64,000 nucleotides of DNA from Trametes villosa. Taxonomy: Eukaryota > Basidiomycota > Agaricomycetes > Polyporales > Polyporaceae. The number at the start of each line of letters is the position of its first letter. Position 1 is the stretch's first letter. Made by a program: the position numbers and the translations under genes. The notes under the pieces were generated by a model, which was given only the letters and a program-made list of their open reading frames with translations, was not told where the DNA came from and searched no databases. Positions 11,460-23,700 of this stretch are shown here, in pieces. The stretch is from NCBI GenBank assembly GCA_002964805.2, contig PUDQ02000057.1:558001-622000 (forward strand), read 5' to 3'.

Positions 11460-14058
11460 TTAAACTTGACTGAGGGGCTCGTAACCGCTCCGGCTGCTGC
11501 GCCCGATCCCGAGGCCCATGAGCAGCTTACTCCGGAGCGACTTCCGCCCGCCCTCGTTTAGGTGCAGCTCCTCGCCGCCCTCCTCGCGGCGACGCTTCGC
11601 CTCCGCGAAGCCCTCGAGCGGGACGTCGTACAACCGCTCATACTCGACCCCCAGCTCCTGCCCGCGCGACCAGAAGTCCCTGCAGTTGCCCATGAGTCCC
11701 ATGTCGAACGGATTCGGCGCCTTGCCCGCGCGCGCAAGCCCGTCCGCGGCCTTGCCCTTGGTGAACCGGTCGAAGCCGAGGAGGTTCATGAGGAAGCCGC
11801 TCCCACAGCCCGCGCACATGCCGTGCGAGTGCCGGTGTGCGGGCGCGCCGCCGAGTTGGCCCTCGGCGGAGTCCTCGGAGGGGAGGTGTCGGTGCTGGTG
11901 GCCCATCTGCCCGTGCAAGCCGGCGCCGCCGCGGCCGCCCATGAAGCCGTAGCGCCCGAGGTTGGAGACCTCGAGTGTCGTCATCTGGCGGGCGACCTGC
12001 CAGAGCTGGGTGGCGAGGAGCACGAGCGTCCATGAAAGCTGGAGGGTTGACCAGGCGGCGACGGAGAAGAGGAAGGTATCGTGCGCGGTGATGGCGCAGA
12101 GCGTCGCCGGGAAAAGACATGAGGGGGAGATGTTGGCCGGATCTGTGGATATCTGTATCGTGGAGAAGTCTGCACAAGGATTTAGCTGCGGTTCAAGTGG
12201 GCCGGTAAAACTACTCACACTCAAATGCGAGGTAGTCGAAGAGACTGATGCCCAAGACGAGCGTCATCACAAAGAGCAGGAATTGCCTGTGGTTGTTGAC
12301 GCCAACTGGAGAAATGATTAGAGCTGGTGCGGGAGACAGCTATCGATGCTACATACTGCAATTCCACACCCATGGACAGTGATGATCATGACGCGCGATG
12401 CAGCGGTCACAGATGCGGCAATGCTTCGAACGCAAAGGCTTGCGGGCCTGCCATGGTCCATGTCAGACGTGATACCACAATCATTCCAAGCGGAGGCGTA
12501 CCATGCACTGTATGCAGAACGTCTGGCCGTTCAACCGTCCTTGCGAAGCAAGATCTTCAATGACCTACAGCCGCGAGTGAGAATGTGTCATAATATCCAG
12601 GTTACCCCAACTCACGGTCTTCAGCTCAGCATCGTTCGACGGCTTTGGGCAGGTGCCGGGATCTAAGCTGATTGCACGGAAGAAGTTGTATGCGCATAGC
12701 CCGATGGTGATTGCGAGTGTCAGGTGAGTGAATGGGTGCGATTCGGTTTCTACATCCGCGGGAAAGTCAGCAAAGAACTCAGAGACAGCGGCGCGAACGT
12801 ACGATGGATGAGACGGGTGAGCCACGCGTACGTAACCCATATCATAGAGCCGGTGATGATGCCCGCGAAATATGGGCTATGTGTGACGCTGTCTGTGTAA
12901 TTCGACTTGTCTAGCAGCGCTCGGGTTACGATCTGAGCGGAAGGTGAGTATATGCGTCTCTCGATGGCACCCCAGGCAACTTACGTGGTGCATTCCGAAG
13001 AAGAGCGCCATGGCGAGGATTATGCCGGTATACCATGGTAGGATCTTGAGGGTCATGAACATGAGGAATAGGAATACAGTAGGGAGGATGAAGATGACGA
13101 TCTTCGTATTCCTCTGTGAGGCCGTCAGCATCGGTCGCACCATACCGTGTAACTTGACCTACCTCGCTCAGAGGCTTTCGTTTGGGGATACCATCCTCGG
13201 TATAGCCACCCTCGTCCAACGCACGCTTCCAGGCACCCAAGCTCTTCAGCTCGACTGCCATGTCCCGCGCGGTCCTGCCCTCTCCGTCCTTGGCATGGAC
13301 GTCTGCGCCCGCCTCTACGAGTCTTCGGATACATACCCGGTTTCCCCGGACGACCGCCCAGTGCAAAGGTGTGAGTCCAGTATCATCGCTCGTGTTCGGG
13401 CTAGCGCCATGCTTGAGGAGCAGGTCCACCGAAAGTGCATCGCCCTGGTACGCGGCCCACATGAGGGAGGTGTGGCCCTGAGAATCCCGCGAGTCGACAT
13501 TGATCGGCTGGTGGAGGAGGTACAGCAGTGCCATAACGGAGGAGGAATGTGTGACGAGATGGAGCGTGTTATAGCCTTGCGCGTCGGTGATGTTGGGGTC
13601 CGCGTTGTGGGCGATGAGCAGCTGGATGACATACAGGTACCCGTTGCGCGCCGCCCATTGCATAGGCGTCGCCACAAGATCCCCACCCAGTGCGTCCACC
13701 TCTGCGCCCTGCTCCAGGAGATACCGGCATGCGGCGAGCTGTGCGTTGATGGCTGCCCAATGGAGAGGGGTGATGTTCTGCTCGTCCCGGTCGGTCGCGC
13801 TCGCTTTGCCCGACTCGATGAGCGCACGGATGGTGTCGACGTCGCCGCGCTGCGCCGCAACGAAGATGTTGCTCTGCTTGGTGCATACAATCAATATGAC
13901 ATACCAGGCTGCTCGCGAGAAGGCAGACGCACATCCGGCTCCTGCACCGTCTGCAGGGCTTGCGCGAACGTCATGGAGGACGCCGACGCCTCGGCATCGG
14001 AGATGGCGGAGGCTGAGGGCTCGCTCTTCGAGCTCACTATCGCGGTGGGGTCGGCCAT
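11460..14058 (-). CDS. AKR1: Ankyrin-repeat DHHC palmitoyltransferase (AKR1 family)
   Basis: Membrane protein S-acyltransferase of the AKR1/HIP14 type, normally in Golgi or endosomal membranes. The N-terminus ([13 protein letters not shown] at 14058) is joined to the repeats by a 56-nt intron. About five ankyrin repeats follow ([76 protein letters not shown]). Then come hydrophobic segments ([30 protein letters not shown]), the Cys-rich [20 protein letters not shown] domain with its catalytic HDHHC at 12376-12390, and further membrane segments ([13 protein letters not shown]). The C-terminal cytosolic tail is Gly/His-rich and contains [20 protein letters not shown], which resembles family tails. 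It ends PLSQV. Many short introns interrupt the gene, and the DHHC exon ends right after WNC. Estimated length is about 690 residues. Confidence 0.92.
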
Positions 14059-14824
14059 CTGGGCGTGGTGGCGGTCGTAAAGAGAGCTGGCCCGCAGCGG
14101 TGAACGTGGTCGTGGTCGGAGGCAAGCGCGTGGCGACGCGCGCGGCCCGCGCTATGCATGGCTGTCCGCTGCCAAGTTTGGCTCAGCGCTGTGCACCGGC
14201 TCGGCAAGCTCGTTCACTCTCTACTGTACCACCACCTGGGTTCTGTAAACGATGCTTGCACCACACGGCTGGATACCCAACGTTTAGATCGTGTTGGAGG
14301 AAAGCGACCCGGAGTTTCAGATGTATGACAAGTCACCGGTCACCGGTCACCCTGAGCTAGCGCTTCCTGGGTTGAGTATGCATGGGAGACACCAATCACG
14401 CCCGAGCTACTTAACGTTAACTCACCAGCGCGGGGAAGACGTTAAGAATTATGCTACGTCTAAACGACTTCCACTTGATTGACCCCGCACTGGGTCTGGT
14501 CATCAACGATGCGCATAAGTATATACTAGCCGTAAGCCGATACTCGTACCCCAGCGACGCCAGCCCATAACTGCCACATTCATCACAGCGTCACGACTTT
14601 GAAACCCTTGTGTCGCTACATATGCCCAATGATTCTGAACCAAAACACTGAATCAGAAGTGGGAAAGGGTCTCGCATTGCACCAAAACGTGTTGCGTAAG
14701 AATACATGAGTAATAGCATATCCGGAATCCGTTGCAGACTTGTAGAGGGTCAGCAAACAACAGCACAATAGCAATCAGTCTAGGTCCCTAATAAAGAGTA
14801 TAATCCATGTCCATGTCGTGTCCC
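14059..14824. other. Intergenic between AKR1 and oxalate decarboxylase
   Basis: A 766-bp spacer holding the AKR1 promoter side and the 3' end of the oxalate decarboxylase gene. It contains three head-to-tail copies of GTCACC(G/C) at 14332-14352 and a palindromic ttaacgttaa near 14413. No gene is supported. Confidence 0.45.
14332..14352. repeat. Three tandem GTCACC(G/C) heptads
   Basis: Three consecutive 7-bp units, the first two GTCACCG and the third GTCACCC. Each junction forms the palindrome GGTCACCGGT-like half-site pair. The repeat lies about 275 bp upstream of the AKR1 start. It could be a protein-binding site or chance, and no factor is assigned. Confidence 0.5.
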
Positions 14825-16712
14825 TTAGGAGACGATGACCTGCTTCTCCTTCGAGAAGCCCTCGACGACGGAGACCGGGACCTTGAGGAGGTCCGCGACG
14901 ACCTGGCGCGGCGTGAGGGCGAGCCTGCAAGATCGTCGGTAGTCAGTCATGCGGTTTCTGATCAAGGAGCATGTTACACACCATTGGGTCGCACTGAAGT
15001 CAACAAACTTCGCGGCCTTGAAGAGCTCGAGGAAGATGAGGGGCTCAGTGGGCGAAAGGTTCTTGACGTAGTGTCCGTATGAAACCGGGAAGACTGCAGT
15101 GTCACCGGGCTATAACGGGGATGAGACGACGCCCTTACTAGCGACCTTCAATCACGTACCTGGAAGTCGAACGTCCGGGCAGCGCTACCACCGGGGAAAG
15201 CGGTGGCACGACCGTGGCCGCTGATGACATAGAACCACTCTGCAAACGCGCATTGTAAGCTGCATGCGCACACACACAATACAAATTCGACCTACCATCG
15301 TTGGTGTGCCAGTGGAGCTCACGAAGGCCGTTAGGCTCGACGAAGACGAGCGCGCTGGCGAGCTGCGTCGAAATGGGGAAGTTGGTGGCAGAGTCCTGGA
15401 TCTTCACCCATCCTCCGCCGCCGGGCGCGACCTTCTTCTCCTGCTGGTCGAGGTGGAAAACGTACGGCGACGGCACGTTGCCGTTGGGGTCGGATACAGC
15501 CTGGTCGCCGGAGTGCCCGAACGGCGGCGGGGCGACGGTGCTCTCGAGGATGTACGGGTCCTTCTGCGGGATGCCGCTGAGGACGCTGGTGTTGACGCCG
15601 AGGTTCTGCGCGACGATCTCAAGCGGGGTGTGCGCGAGCCAGTCGGAGAGCATGAACGTGGTGCCGCTGGCATCGAAGTTGCCGTCCGTGAAGATCAGAA
15701 GAATCTCGAGGCCCTCGTCGAGCGCCTGGATAGAGTGCGGGACGCCGGGCGGGAAGCTGGGGTGCGGCACAACGTCAGTGACCCGGACACGGACGTTCGA
15801 AAGAACGCTGCGCACTAGTAGATGTCAGGGTCCGTGCCGTTAAGCGGTCCCTTGATGTCCGAGATGTAGCTTCGGCCGCTGTCGTCGATAGCGGAGATGC
15901 GTCCGGTGCCGTTGAGGATGTACCCCCACTCCGCGACGCGATGCCAGTGGCTGAATAACGAATTGGCGTCAGCCTTGTCCACACGCCATAGACGCCAAGG
16001 GAAACATACAGCTCGCGATAGGCGTTCGGCGAGAGCCTGAGCTCGGCCGCCGCGAGGTCCTTCGCTGAAGGATTCTGTCAACTCTCGGGCCCGACGGAGA
16101 GATCGCGACTGGGGAAGCTTACATGGCGGAAGATCTGTGATGGTTTGCTCGCGCACCCACCCGCCCTATCAGAAAGCGTTAGCCACATGTAGGTGAGAAC
16201 ATTCCTCGGAAAATGTACCTTAAGCAGCCGCGTGTGGGACAAGGAGAACGACCACTTCAAATTCGGGACCGTCCCTATAGCCGGTATGGCGTCAACAGAA
16301 GCCCACATTAGGTGTCACGCTGCGTGATGAACGCACCTGCGTCCGTGGGCGGCGCCGCGACGTTGTCCGGGTTCTGCGCGTCGATTTGGTGGTTGCTGTT
16401 CGCAAGGAAGGTGTCGCCATTTCCGTTGCGGATGGGCTGCGGGTCTTGGCCGCCAAAGTCAGCGACCTGCCCGACATCAGGAGGGGTAATCGAGTCCCGC
16501 TTCGACCGCTTCGCCACGGGCTCGTCGAATGCGGGACGGAGATGACGCGTCTGGGACGACGCCGCAGACCTCCGACCGAGGTTCAGAGGCTTGACGGCTG
16601 CACCCTCGCGGGCGAAGAACGCGCGCAGTTCATCATCTGCGGACGGAGAAGCGGAGACAACGCTAGCAACGGCCAACGCTGCGAGCAGCAGATGAGACAG
16701 TCGGGCGAACAT
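14825..16712 (-). CDS. OXDC: Secreted bicupin oxalate decarboxylase
   Basis: Mn-dependent enzyme converting oxalate to formate and CO2, used by wood-decay fungi to control extracellular oxalate and pH. I resolve nine exons: 16337-16712, 16219-16274, 16123-16165, 16010-16064, 15816-15950, 15296-15756, 15160-15239, 14982-15109 and 14825-14924. They total 477 residues. The N-terminus MFARLSHLLLAALAVASVVS is a clear signal peptide, followed by a basic pro-region (VAKRSKRD). The first cupin shows RELHWHRVAEWGYILNG and YYFPPGVPHSIQ. The second shows RELHWHTNDEWFYVISGHG and YGHYVKN. Both carry the His-x-His...Glu...His metal set. Several active-site segments are split by introns, so unspliced frames hide them. 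The start at 16712 is chosen over the in-frame ATG at 16781 because it opens directly into the signal peptide. A TATA-like element lies about 85 bp upstream. Confidence 0.95.
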
Positions 16713-16792
16713 CACGAGGGTGCGGGGAGATGTGATGGAGGGAGGGTAGGCGGGGCGTGCCACGACGGACAGGGCAAGCACAGATGGGGCGT

Positions 16793-16799
16793 CTTATAT
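16793..16799 (-). promoter_or_regulatory. TATA-like box of oxalate decarboxylase
   Basis: Minus-strand atataag lies about 85 bp upstream of the ATG at 16712. Similar spacing is seen at several other secreted-enzyme genes in this window. Confidence 0.5.
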
Positions 16800-18060
16800 G
16801 CGCAGGAGGGATCACTGGCCTTCTCCTGGCTGTGTCTCGTGTACCTACCAAGGCCGCCGGAACCGGGCCTCCAAGTTTTTCCTAGCGTGCCATCCCACGA
16901 TCTCCATGGAACGGCACGCGGAAGGCGTTCGTAATGGGGTATCTGCCCTGGAACAGACGCACGCCATAACAGAGAAGCTGCGGCACATTGGTCACCGACC
17001 GGAAACAGACCGCTCTGGAGCGCATGGCGGTGAATGGTGGTATCACTGCTTGTCCGGATGGAACGTCTAACGCACCACGCACGGCCGGTCCACGGCCTTG
17101 GGTACCCTAGAGCCGAGCGACCGCATGCCAACTTGGGATCTTCAGGACAGACGAGTGATTGATACCCCGCAAGAACCAGATATGACGCATAATCGTGACT
17201 TGAGCTAATCCATCCATGGGATGTCAACGTCCGCTATCGCTGGGCGATCCCTGTCACCCCATTTCGGACGTTCACAACGACTCCAGGAGCCGTGGTACGG
17301 TCGAATCCTTGCCGTTGCGTTTCGCTGACGTGTGGGAGCGACAAGGACAGATGCTCGTAATGGCACGCCGCGCGGAGCCGCTGCTGATCGGATGCTGGCG
17401 AGCCTGTGACAATCCTGAGTACATCAGCCAGGTGTTCAGTAGCAACAACCACTCCAGAGAGCAACATTTGAGCGTAAGGGAACGTACTGATTAATGCATC
17501 AAACTCGGCGCCTCTTTGGCCCAATAGCGGATGTGCTGTATGAAAGTCGGCACCGCCGGGAGCGGAAACTGTGCGCAAAGGCTGTTCCGCACTGTCAGCG
17601 CAAGACCGCAAGGAACTAGTTCCAACAGGGTAAAAAAACCAATACGACACTGCCTTGAACGGTTGCGACGCCGGGGAGCGACCGACACTTCGTCTGACCA
17701 TAAACCATTACGAACTCCAAGTTCCCAGGAACGCCGGTATGCACGACAGAAAGTGTAAGGTACCACAGCACGTTACTTAAACGTTAGAGAAGGCGATCGA
17801 GGTACGAGCCATTGATGCCGTGGCGATGCGGCTCATGCAACAGGGGATCTAAAGTGACTTACCTAGATGGCGTTGTGCGAAAGGTTGAATATCAGGGTTG
17901 GCTGGGGTTGAGGTGGGCCACCACCGAAGCTAAGCCCTATTCTTGACTTTCATCTTCGCGTCATGCGGAAGAGGTGCAGCTGTCTTCGAAACGGGGGTCC
18001 TTTCTGCATCTACGAACACCAGTTGATAAGCACGGAGGCAATTATAGCTGGAGTAGCACT

Positions 18061-18150
18061 CGACAGCGGTAGGTTCGGAACAAGCCGCCTTCTCCGACGG
18101 AAATTTCGTGCTCCCCGGAGCAAGGGCTTGCTCCGAACCTACGACAGCGG
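18061..18150. mobile_element. Miniature inverted-repeat element with 9-bp direct repeats
   Basis: Two 16-bp arms (18070-18085 and 18126-18141) are inverted complements with one mismatch and enclose a 40-bp loop. Immediately outside both arms is the identical 9-mer cgacagcgg (18061-18069 and 18142-18150). This is the arrangement of a target-site duplication around a tiny MITE-like element. A 9-bp duplication would fit Mutator-like elements, which usually make 9-11 bp. It is too small to code. The alternative is a simple hairpin with flanking repeats that arose otherwise. Confidence 0.55.
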
Positions 18151-18651
18151 AGGCTTTGTTGCATGACGTTACGCGAGTATGTGCGTGGACCTCGGGGCGC
18201 GCCCCACTCCTTCCGTCAACATCGCAAACCTTGGGTGAGTTGTACCAATACTGAGGTCAACGTACGCGTATTCCGTTCGTGTTTGGGCGCACCATTAACT
18301 GAGCAACACTTATAGATTGCCTTCGCATCCTCTCATGAAAAGTGTTGCACACGCGGCGACACCAGCCTGCTAGCACCTGCCAGTTTGGTCATGGGTCTCC
18401 CTCCGCTGATCATATCGCATGTGAGTTCATAACGATTGCAATCTGCTGGCCAAAGACTGCCGAAGAGCGCGATGGGGAGCGGATAACGAGATGATGGTCA
18501 AGGATGAGTTGTGTGCGCCGCGACCCAAGGCAAAAGCCGCCTGCCCTAAACACTCATCCACCCACGTGCCTCATCCGGATTTTTCTGTTATCACATCGCA
18601 TCGAGCTCTACCGCTTGTCCACCAACTCCCATCCCCTCCTCGTCGTGCAAA

Positions 18652-20293
18652 ATGGCTTCCGTTGGCACCCTCTACACCGTCCCCCAGCAGGCACAGGGCA
18701 AACGCGTGCGTACCTCCTTTTTACGCTTCGTTTACGCGAGTTCTCACCCGCTTAACACAGATTCGCGCTGTTGCCGCGTTCAGCGGGCTCAAGATTGACC
18801 TCCCTGAAAGCTACGTGCACTTTGAGGACAACAAAAAGCCGGAGTTCCTGGCCAAGTTCCCCCACGGGAAGATCCCTGCCCTCGATGGCGCAGACGGCTT
18901 CAAGCTCTTCGAATCGACCGCGATCGCGCGTTACAGTGAGTCAATCAGCTCCCAACTTGAATGGAGGAGGCGAAAGGACGAGAATATCACAATCAGTTAT
19001 CCCTGTCTTAATCTTTATGTCGACAGTATACTATCTTTCTGATCCGCTCCCGTCTGTATGCATTTCGAACTGCTGTACTGACCGTACTTCCTAGTCGCTG
19101 CGCTCGCTCCGAACTCCACTCTCCTTGGCTCCAACCTCAAGGAGGCTGCGCTCGTTGACCAGTGGGTCTCGTTTGCCGACAACGAGGTCGGTCTGCACAC
19201 GACCCTCATCTTCCAGCTCGTGAAGGGCATCCTCTCTCCTTACACCAAGCCCGTACGTCCTCCAAAAAATCTGATACTTTCAACTGCTAATACTCGCGAT
19301 CTCAGCTTCACACCGCTTTCCTTGACCGCCAGATCCGTTCCTTGAAGACCCTCGAGGCTCACCTCTCCACTCGCACTTTCCTTGTCACTGAGCGCATCAC
19401 TCTTGCCGACATCTCCCTGGCTTCCGTCATCCAGCGCGCTGTTTCCGTTAACCTTGATGCCCCCCTCCGCGCTCAGTTCCCCAACGTCATCCGTCATCTG
19501 GAGACGATCGTCAACCACCCTCAGCTGAAGGAGGCCTTCGGCGAGACTGAGTACGTCGAGAAGGCGCTCGCGTTCACTCCTCCCGCGAAGGAGAAGAAGG
19601 AGCCCAAGCCCGCCGCGGTCCCCGCGCCCAAGGCGGCGAAGCCCGCGAAGGAGGAGGAGGAAGAGGAGGACGACATCCCCAAGGATGAGCCCAAGGCGAA
19701 GAACCCCCTTGACTCGCTCCCTAAGTCGTCGTTCAACCTCGAGGACTGGAAGCGCGCGTACTCCAACAAGGAGACCCGTGGTGCCGACGGTGCGCTCGAG
19801 TGGTTCTACAAGAAGTACGTCCTTGATAGTTGTGAAATCTGGAGAGGTATATTGATTGCCGTCTCGTCAGCTACGACGCTGAGGGCTTCTCCGCGTGGAG
19901 GGTTGATTTCAAGTACCCCAACGAGCTCACGCAGACGTTCATGTCGTCGAACCTCATCACCGGCTTCTTCAACCGCCTCGAGGCTTCGCGCAAGTACCTC
20001 TTCGGCTCGATGGGCGTGCTCGGCGAGACCAACAACTCGCTCATCTCCGGTGCCCTGATCGCCCGCGGGCAGGACATCATCCCCGTCGTTAACGTCGCCC
20101 CCGACTACGAGTCGTATGACTACAAGCGCCTGGACCTCAACAACGCCGAGGACAAGGCGTTCTTCGAGGCCGCTCTCGCGTGGGACCTCGAGATCGATGG
20201 CAAGAAGTGGGTCGACGGCAAGAACGTATGCACTATTTGTCCGACCGGCTTGAAGCGCGTACTGACCATTTGCACCTTCCACAGTTCAAGTAA
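18652..20293 (+). CDS. EEF1G: Elongation factor 1B gamma subunit (eEF1B gamma)
   Basis: Cytosolic scaffold subunit of the eEF1B guanine-nucleotide exchange complex that recharges eEF1A. The N-terminal GST-like fold spans roughly residues 1-210. It includes VGTLYTVPQQAQGKRIRAV, the FLAKFPHGKIPALDG segment, FKLFESTAIARY and TLADISLASVI. A Lys/Glu/Pro-rich linker (KEKKEPKP...EEEEEEDDIPKDEPKAKNPLD) leads to the conserved C-terminal EF1G domain (LPKSSFNLEDWKRAYSN, FMSSNLITGFFNRLEASRKY, GQDIIPVVNVAPDYESYDY). The last exon is only FK plus stop (acceptor cacag before ttcaagtaa, stop at 20291-20293). A frame read without splicing would instead run on into the 3' UTR. The first exon is also short (MASVGTLYTVPQQAQGKR), with intron donor gtgcgt. 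Estimated length is about 420 residues, usual for the family. Confidence 0.95.
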
Positions 20294-20708
20294 ACGCGCT
20301 TGGTTCTTGGGTGTTCATAGATGTATCATTTGCTCTCCTGCTTGTGTCGTTAGTATGGCGGATTTGTTGTGTTGTTGCAGTATCACGAAATGCAAAAAGA
20401 ATTGTAAAGGGCACGTACCTCCGTCGCAAAACATACTTCGAGTGCAGTTCCGGCAGCATGGACAGAGAACTTCGTATGCGACGGCAAGTGGCCTTTTCTT
20501 CTGGCTTCCACGTTTGTCTTGATTGGGGCAAAAGCACGAGTGCACTATTAATATGAACTTTTGCCCGCCGGCGGACGCTGTACGCGGCGCGCGCTGAACT
20601 ACGCGTTGTATCAGTGTATGCTTCCAACTTGCTTCCTACCTTCATGCTCGTACCCTCCCTCTCACATTAATTCTGTGCCCTGCTGCTATCTGGTGCAACC
20701 CGGGGTAC
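20294..20708. other. Intergenic between eEF1B gamma and the P4-ATPase
   Basis: A 415-bp spacer, AT-richer than the flanking exons. It should hold the 3' UTR of the translation-factor gene and the promoter of the flippase gene. No coding frame is supported. Confidence 0.45.
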
Positions 20709-23700
20709 ATGTCCGAAATCCCTCTGAACACCTTCGGAAGATCACGAAAGTCACGCAGGGCAGGCTACGCTCCCCTACACAACGGCGAGCCCGAAGACGA
20801 CGAAATGCGTGCTGGTGTGCGCGCCGCGGCCTCGTCCGCGTCTGTGAATAGGAAGGGGAAGCGGAGAGAAAGGGAGAGGGAGCGGTACGCGGACGACCCG
20901 GAGGAGGAGGCGACGCTTCTTGGAGACGCTTCACATGAGGACGAAGAGGGGGCGTTCCGGGACGATGAACGCGTGGAGTCGAGACGAGCACCGTCATCCC
21001 AGGTGCGTCTGCGTTGCTCTCTGATGCGCTGAGAACAACTCCGAGCACAATTCGTAGCGGAGTATCCTCTCGCGGAAGGGCAAGTCGAGCGACAAGTCAA
21101 GAACAGTCCCGTTCCGCCCGCCAGAGAAACTACAGAGCAAGTTCCCTCCCAACGTGGTGCGCAACCAGAAGTACAATGTCTTCACCTTCCTCCCGCTCGT
21201 GTTCTACGAGCAGTTCAAGTTCTTTTTCAACCTGTACTTTCTCCTGGTCGCACTGTCGCAGTTCGTACCTGCGCTGAAGATCGGTACGGCATTCGTTCCT
21301 ACGCGGAGGAATTCCTTAACATATATTCGCAGGGTTCATCATGACATACGTTGCGCCATTGGCGTTTGTGCTCACCGTGACGATCGGCAAGGAAGCATAC
21401 GATGACTACAAGCGGAACCTACGAGACCGCGAAGCCAACTCGCAGAAGTACCTAGTTCTCGACCCCACGGAGTACTCAGCGTCAACCCCGGAAGGCATCC
21501 CACATACACGCTCCGTACCGTCGTCTGCACTGCGCGTCGGCGACCTCGTGCTCCTGGAGAAGAATCAGCGACTGCCTGCCGATATGGTGCTGCTCCGGAC
21601 GTCCGACAACTCTGGTACCTGCTTCATCCGTACGGACCAACTAGACGGCGAGACGGATTGGAAACTCCGCGTAGCTGTACCTGCGTGTCAGAAGCTCAGC
21701 AGTGACCGAGAGCTATTGACCCTTGACGCCGAGATTTACGGTGCGCCTCTCACTGGATGGAGGCGGCTGTCCACGTCCTCACATATACTTTCCAGCCGAC
21801 GCGCCCATCAAGGATATTCACACATTTATCGGGACCTTCACGATCAACTCTCCCCCGCCACTACTGGAAGACGATGTTCCTATGGTGTCTATGCCTACTG
21901 TGGAGCCGCTCACCGCGGAGAACATGCTCTGGGCTAACACTGTGCTGGCTGCTGGTTCTGCTGTTGGCTTTATCGTCTATACCGGCGCCGAGACCCGTGC
22001 TGTGATGAACACTAGTCATCCGGAAACGAAGGTCGGTCTCTTGGATCTCGAAATCAACAGGCTCGCAAAGGTAGGACATCATCGGCTTCGTACATTCAAA
22101 ACATATCCTCACTACGGGTAGATTCTCTGCGCTGTGACCTTCGCTCTCTCGCTCGTCCTGGTGGCGCTGAACGGCTTCCGAGGGCTCTGGTACATCTACG
22201 TCTTCCGTTTCTTGATTCTGTTCTCTTCCATTATACCCATCAGGTGCGTTGTAGTACCCTCCTATCTTGGGCACACTTGTTAAAGCGCTATCTCAAGTCT
22301 GCGCGTCAACTTGGATATGGGCAAGACGCTATATGCGCACCAAATCATGACTGACAACGAGATACCCGAGACGATCGTCCGGACGAGCACCCTTCCAGAG
22401 GAGCTGGGACGCATAGAATATCTGCTCAGTGACAAGACGGGGACGCTGACACAGAATGGTATGACTTAGTGCGAGTGTATGCGCCTTTTTGCTCACAGTA
22501 CCTCTACCAGAGATGGAGATGAAGAAGTTGCATATGGGGACCGTGTCGTACGGCTTCGAGTCAATGGACGAAGTCGCGCATCAGCTCGCCATGGCGTTTG
22601 GCTCCGGCTCTGAGCATGGTTAGTTGATGTGCTGCTGGTTGTTAGCCGGATATATGCTGACGTTGCGTAGCGCACGGACGCCAAAACTCGTTGCAGACGG
22701 GCGTTCAGCTGGCAACAAGAGGGCGGCGCGACATGTCGTCCCGTGTGCACGATGTTGTTCTCAGCCTCGCGCTATGCCACAATGTGAGCAATCATTCCGA
22801 CGGCCATGAACTCCCGCTGACTAGCCCGTCCTCAGGTTACGCCGGTATACAACGACGACGGCACAGTCACATACCAGGCGTCCTCGCCAGACGAAGTCGC
22901 GATCGTCAAATGGACAGAGTCTGTCGGTCTCCGCCTTACCTTCCGCGACCGCACGCGCATCGAGCTGCAGACACCTTCGGGCGCGCGCATCTCGTTCGAC
23001 GTGCTCGACATCTTCCCGTTCACGTCCGAGTCGAAGCGGATGGGCATCGTCGTGCGCGACGCGCAGACGGGCGAGGTCACGTTCCTGCAGAAGGGCGCGG
23101 ACGTCGTGATGGCGAAGATCGTGCAGCGCAACGACTGGCTCGAGGAGGAGTGCGCGAACATGGCGCGCGAGGGCCTGCGCACGCTCGTCATGGCGCGCCG
23201 CAAGCTCAGCGACCAGGCGTATGCGCACTTCAAAGAGCAGCACCATCTGGCGAGCGTGAAGCTGGAGGGCCGGAACGAGGCTATGGCGGCGGTCGTGTCG
23301 GACTTGCTGGAGCGTGACCTCGAGCTGCTCGGGCTTACTGGTGTCGAGGATAAGCTGCAGGATGAGGTGAAGTCGACGCTGGAGCTGCTGAGGAATGCCG
23401 GGATCAAGATCTGGATGCTCACGGGCGACAAGATCGAGACGGCGACGTGCATTGCGATTTCGACGAAGCTGGTGGCACGGAACCAGTATATCCATCAAGT
23501 TGCAAAACGTAGGGTTCAGGTCATTCTTCCGCTTATTGCTTGGCAACTGACATTCTGGTGCAGTTAAGACCTCCGACCAAGCACGCGACCAGCTGGAATT
23601 CTTACAGAATAAGCTTGACTGCTGTCTCGTCATCGACGGCGAGTCGCTACAGGTCAGCCTAACCTTATTGGCCCCCTCAGTCAGTATATTGACTCTCGGA

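Larger units (their letters stand above)
16713..18651. other. Divergent intergenic region
   Basis: A 1.9-kb spacer between divergently transcribed oxalate decarboxylase (-) and eEF1B gamma (+). It contains the decarboxylase TATA-like box and a small inverted-repeat element flanked by 9-bp direct repeats (18061-18150). Short frames here show no protein similarity I recognise. Confidence 0.5.

Noticed and set aside
12944..14080. 378-codon + frame
   Set aside because: Antisense to the ankyrin-repeat exons of AKR1, which have clear conserved repeats.
18061..18150. Considered as a tRNA gene or CRISPR-like repeat
   Set aside because: It has only one inverted pair, no cloverleaf or A/B-box arrangement and no repeated spacers. 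A miniature transposon fits better.
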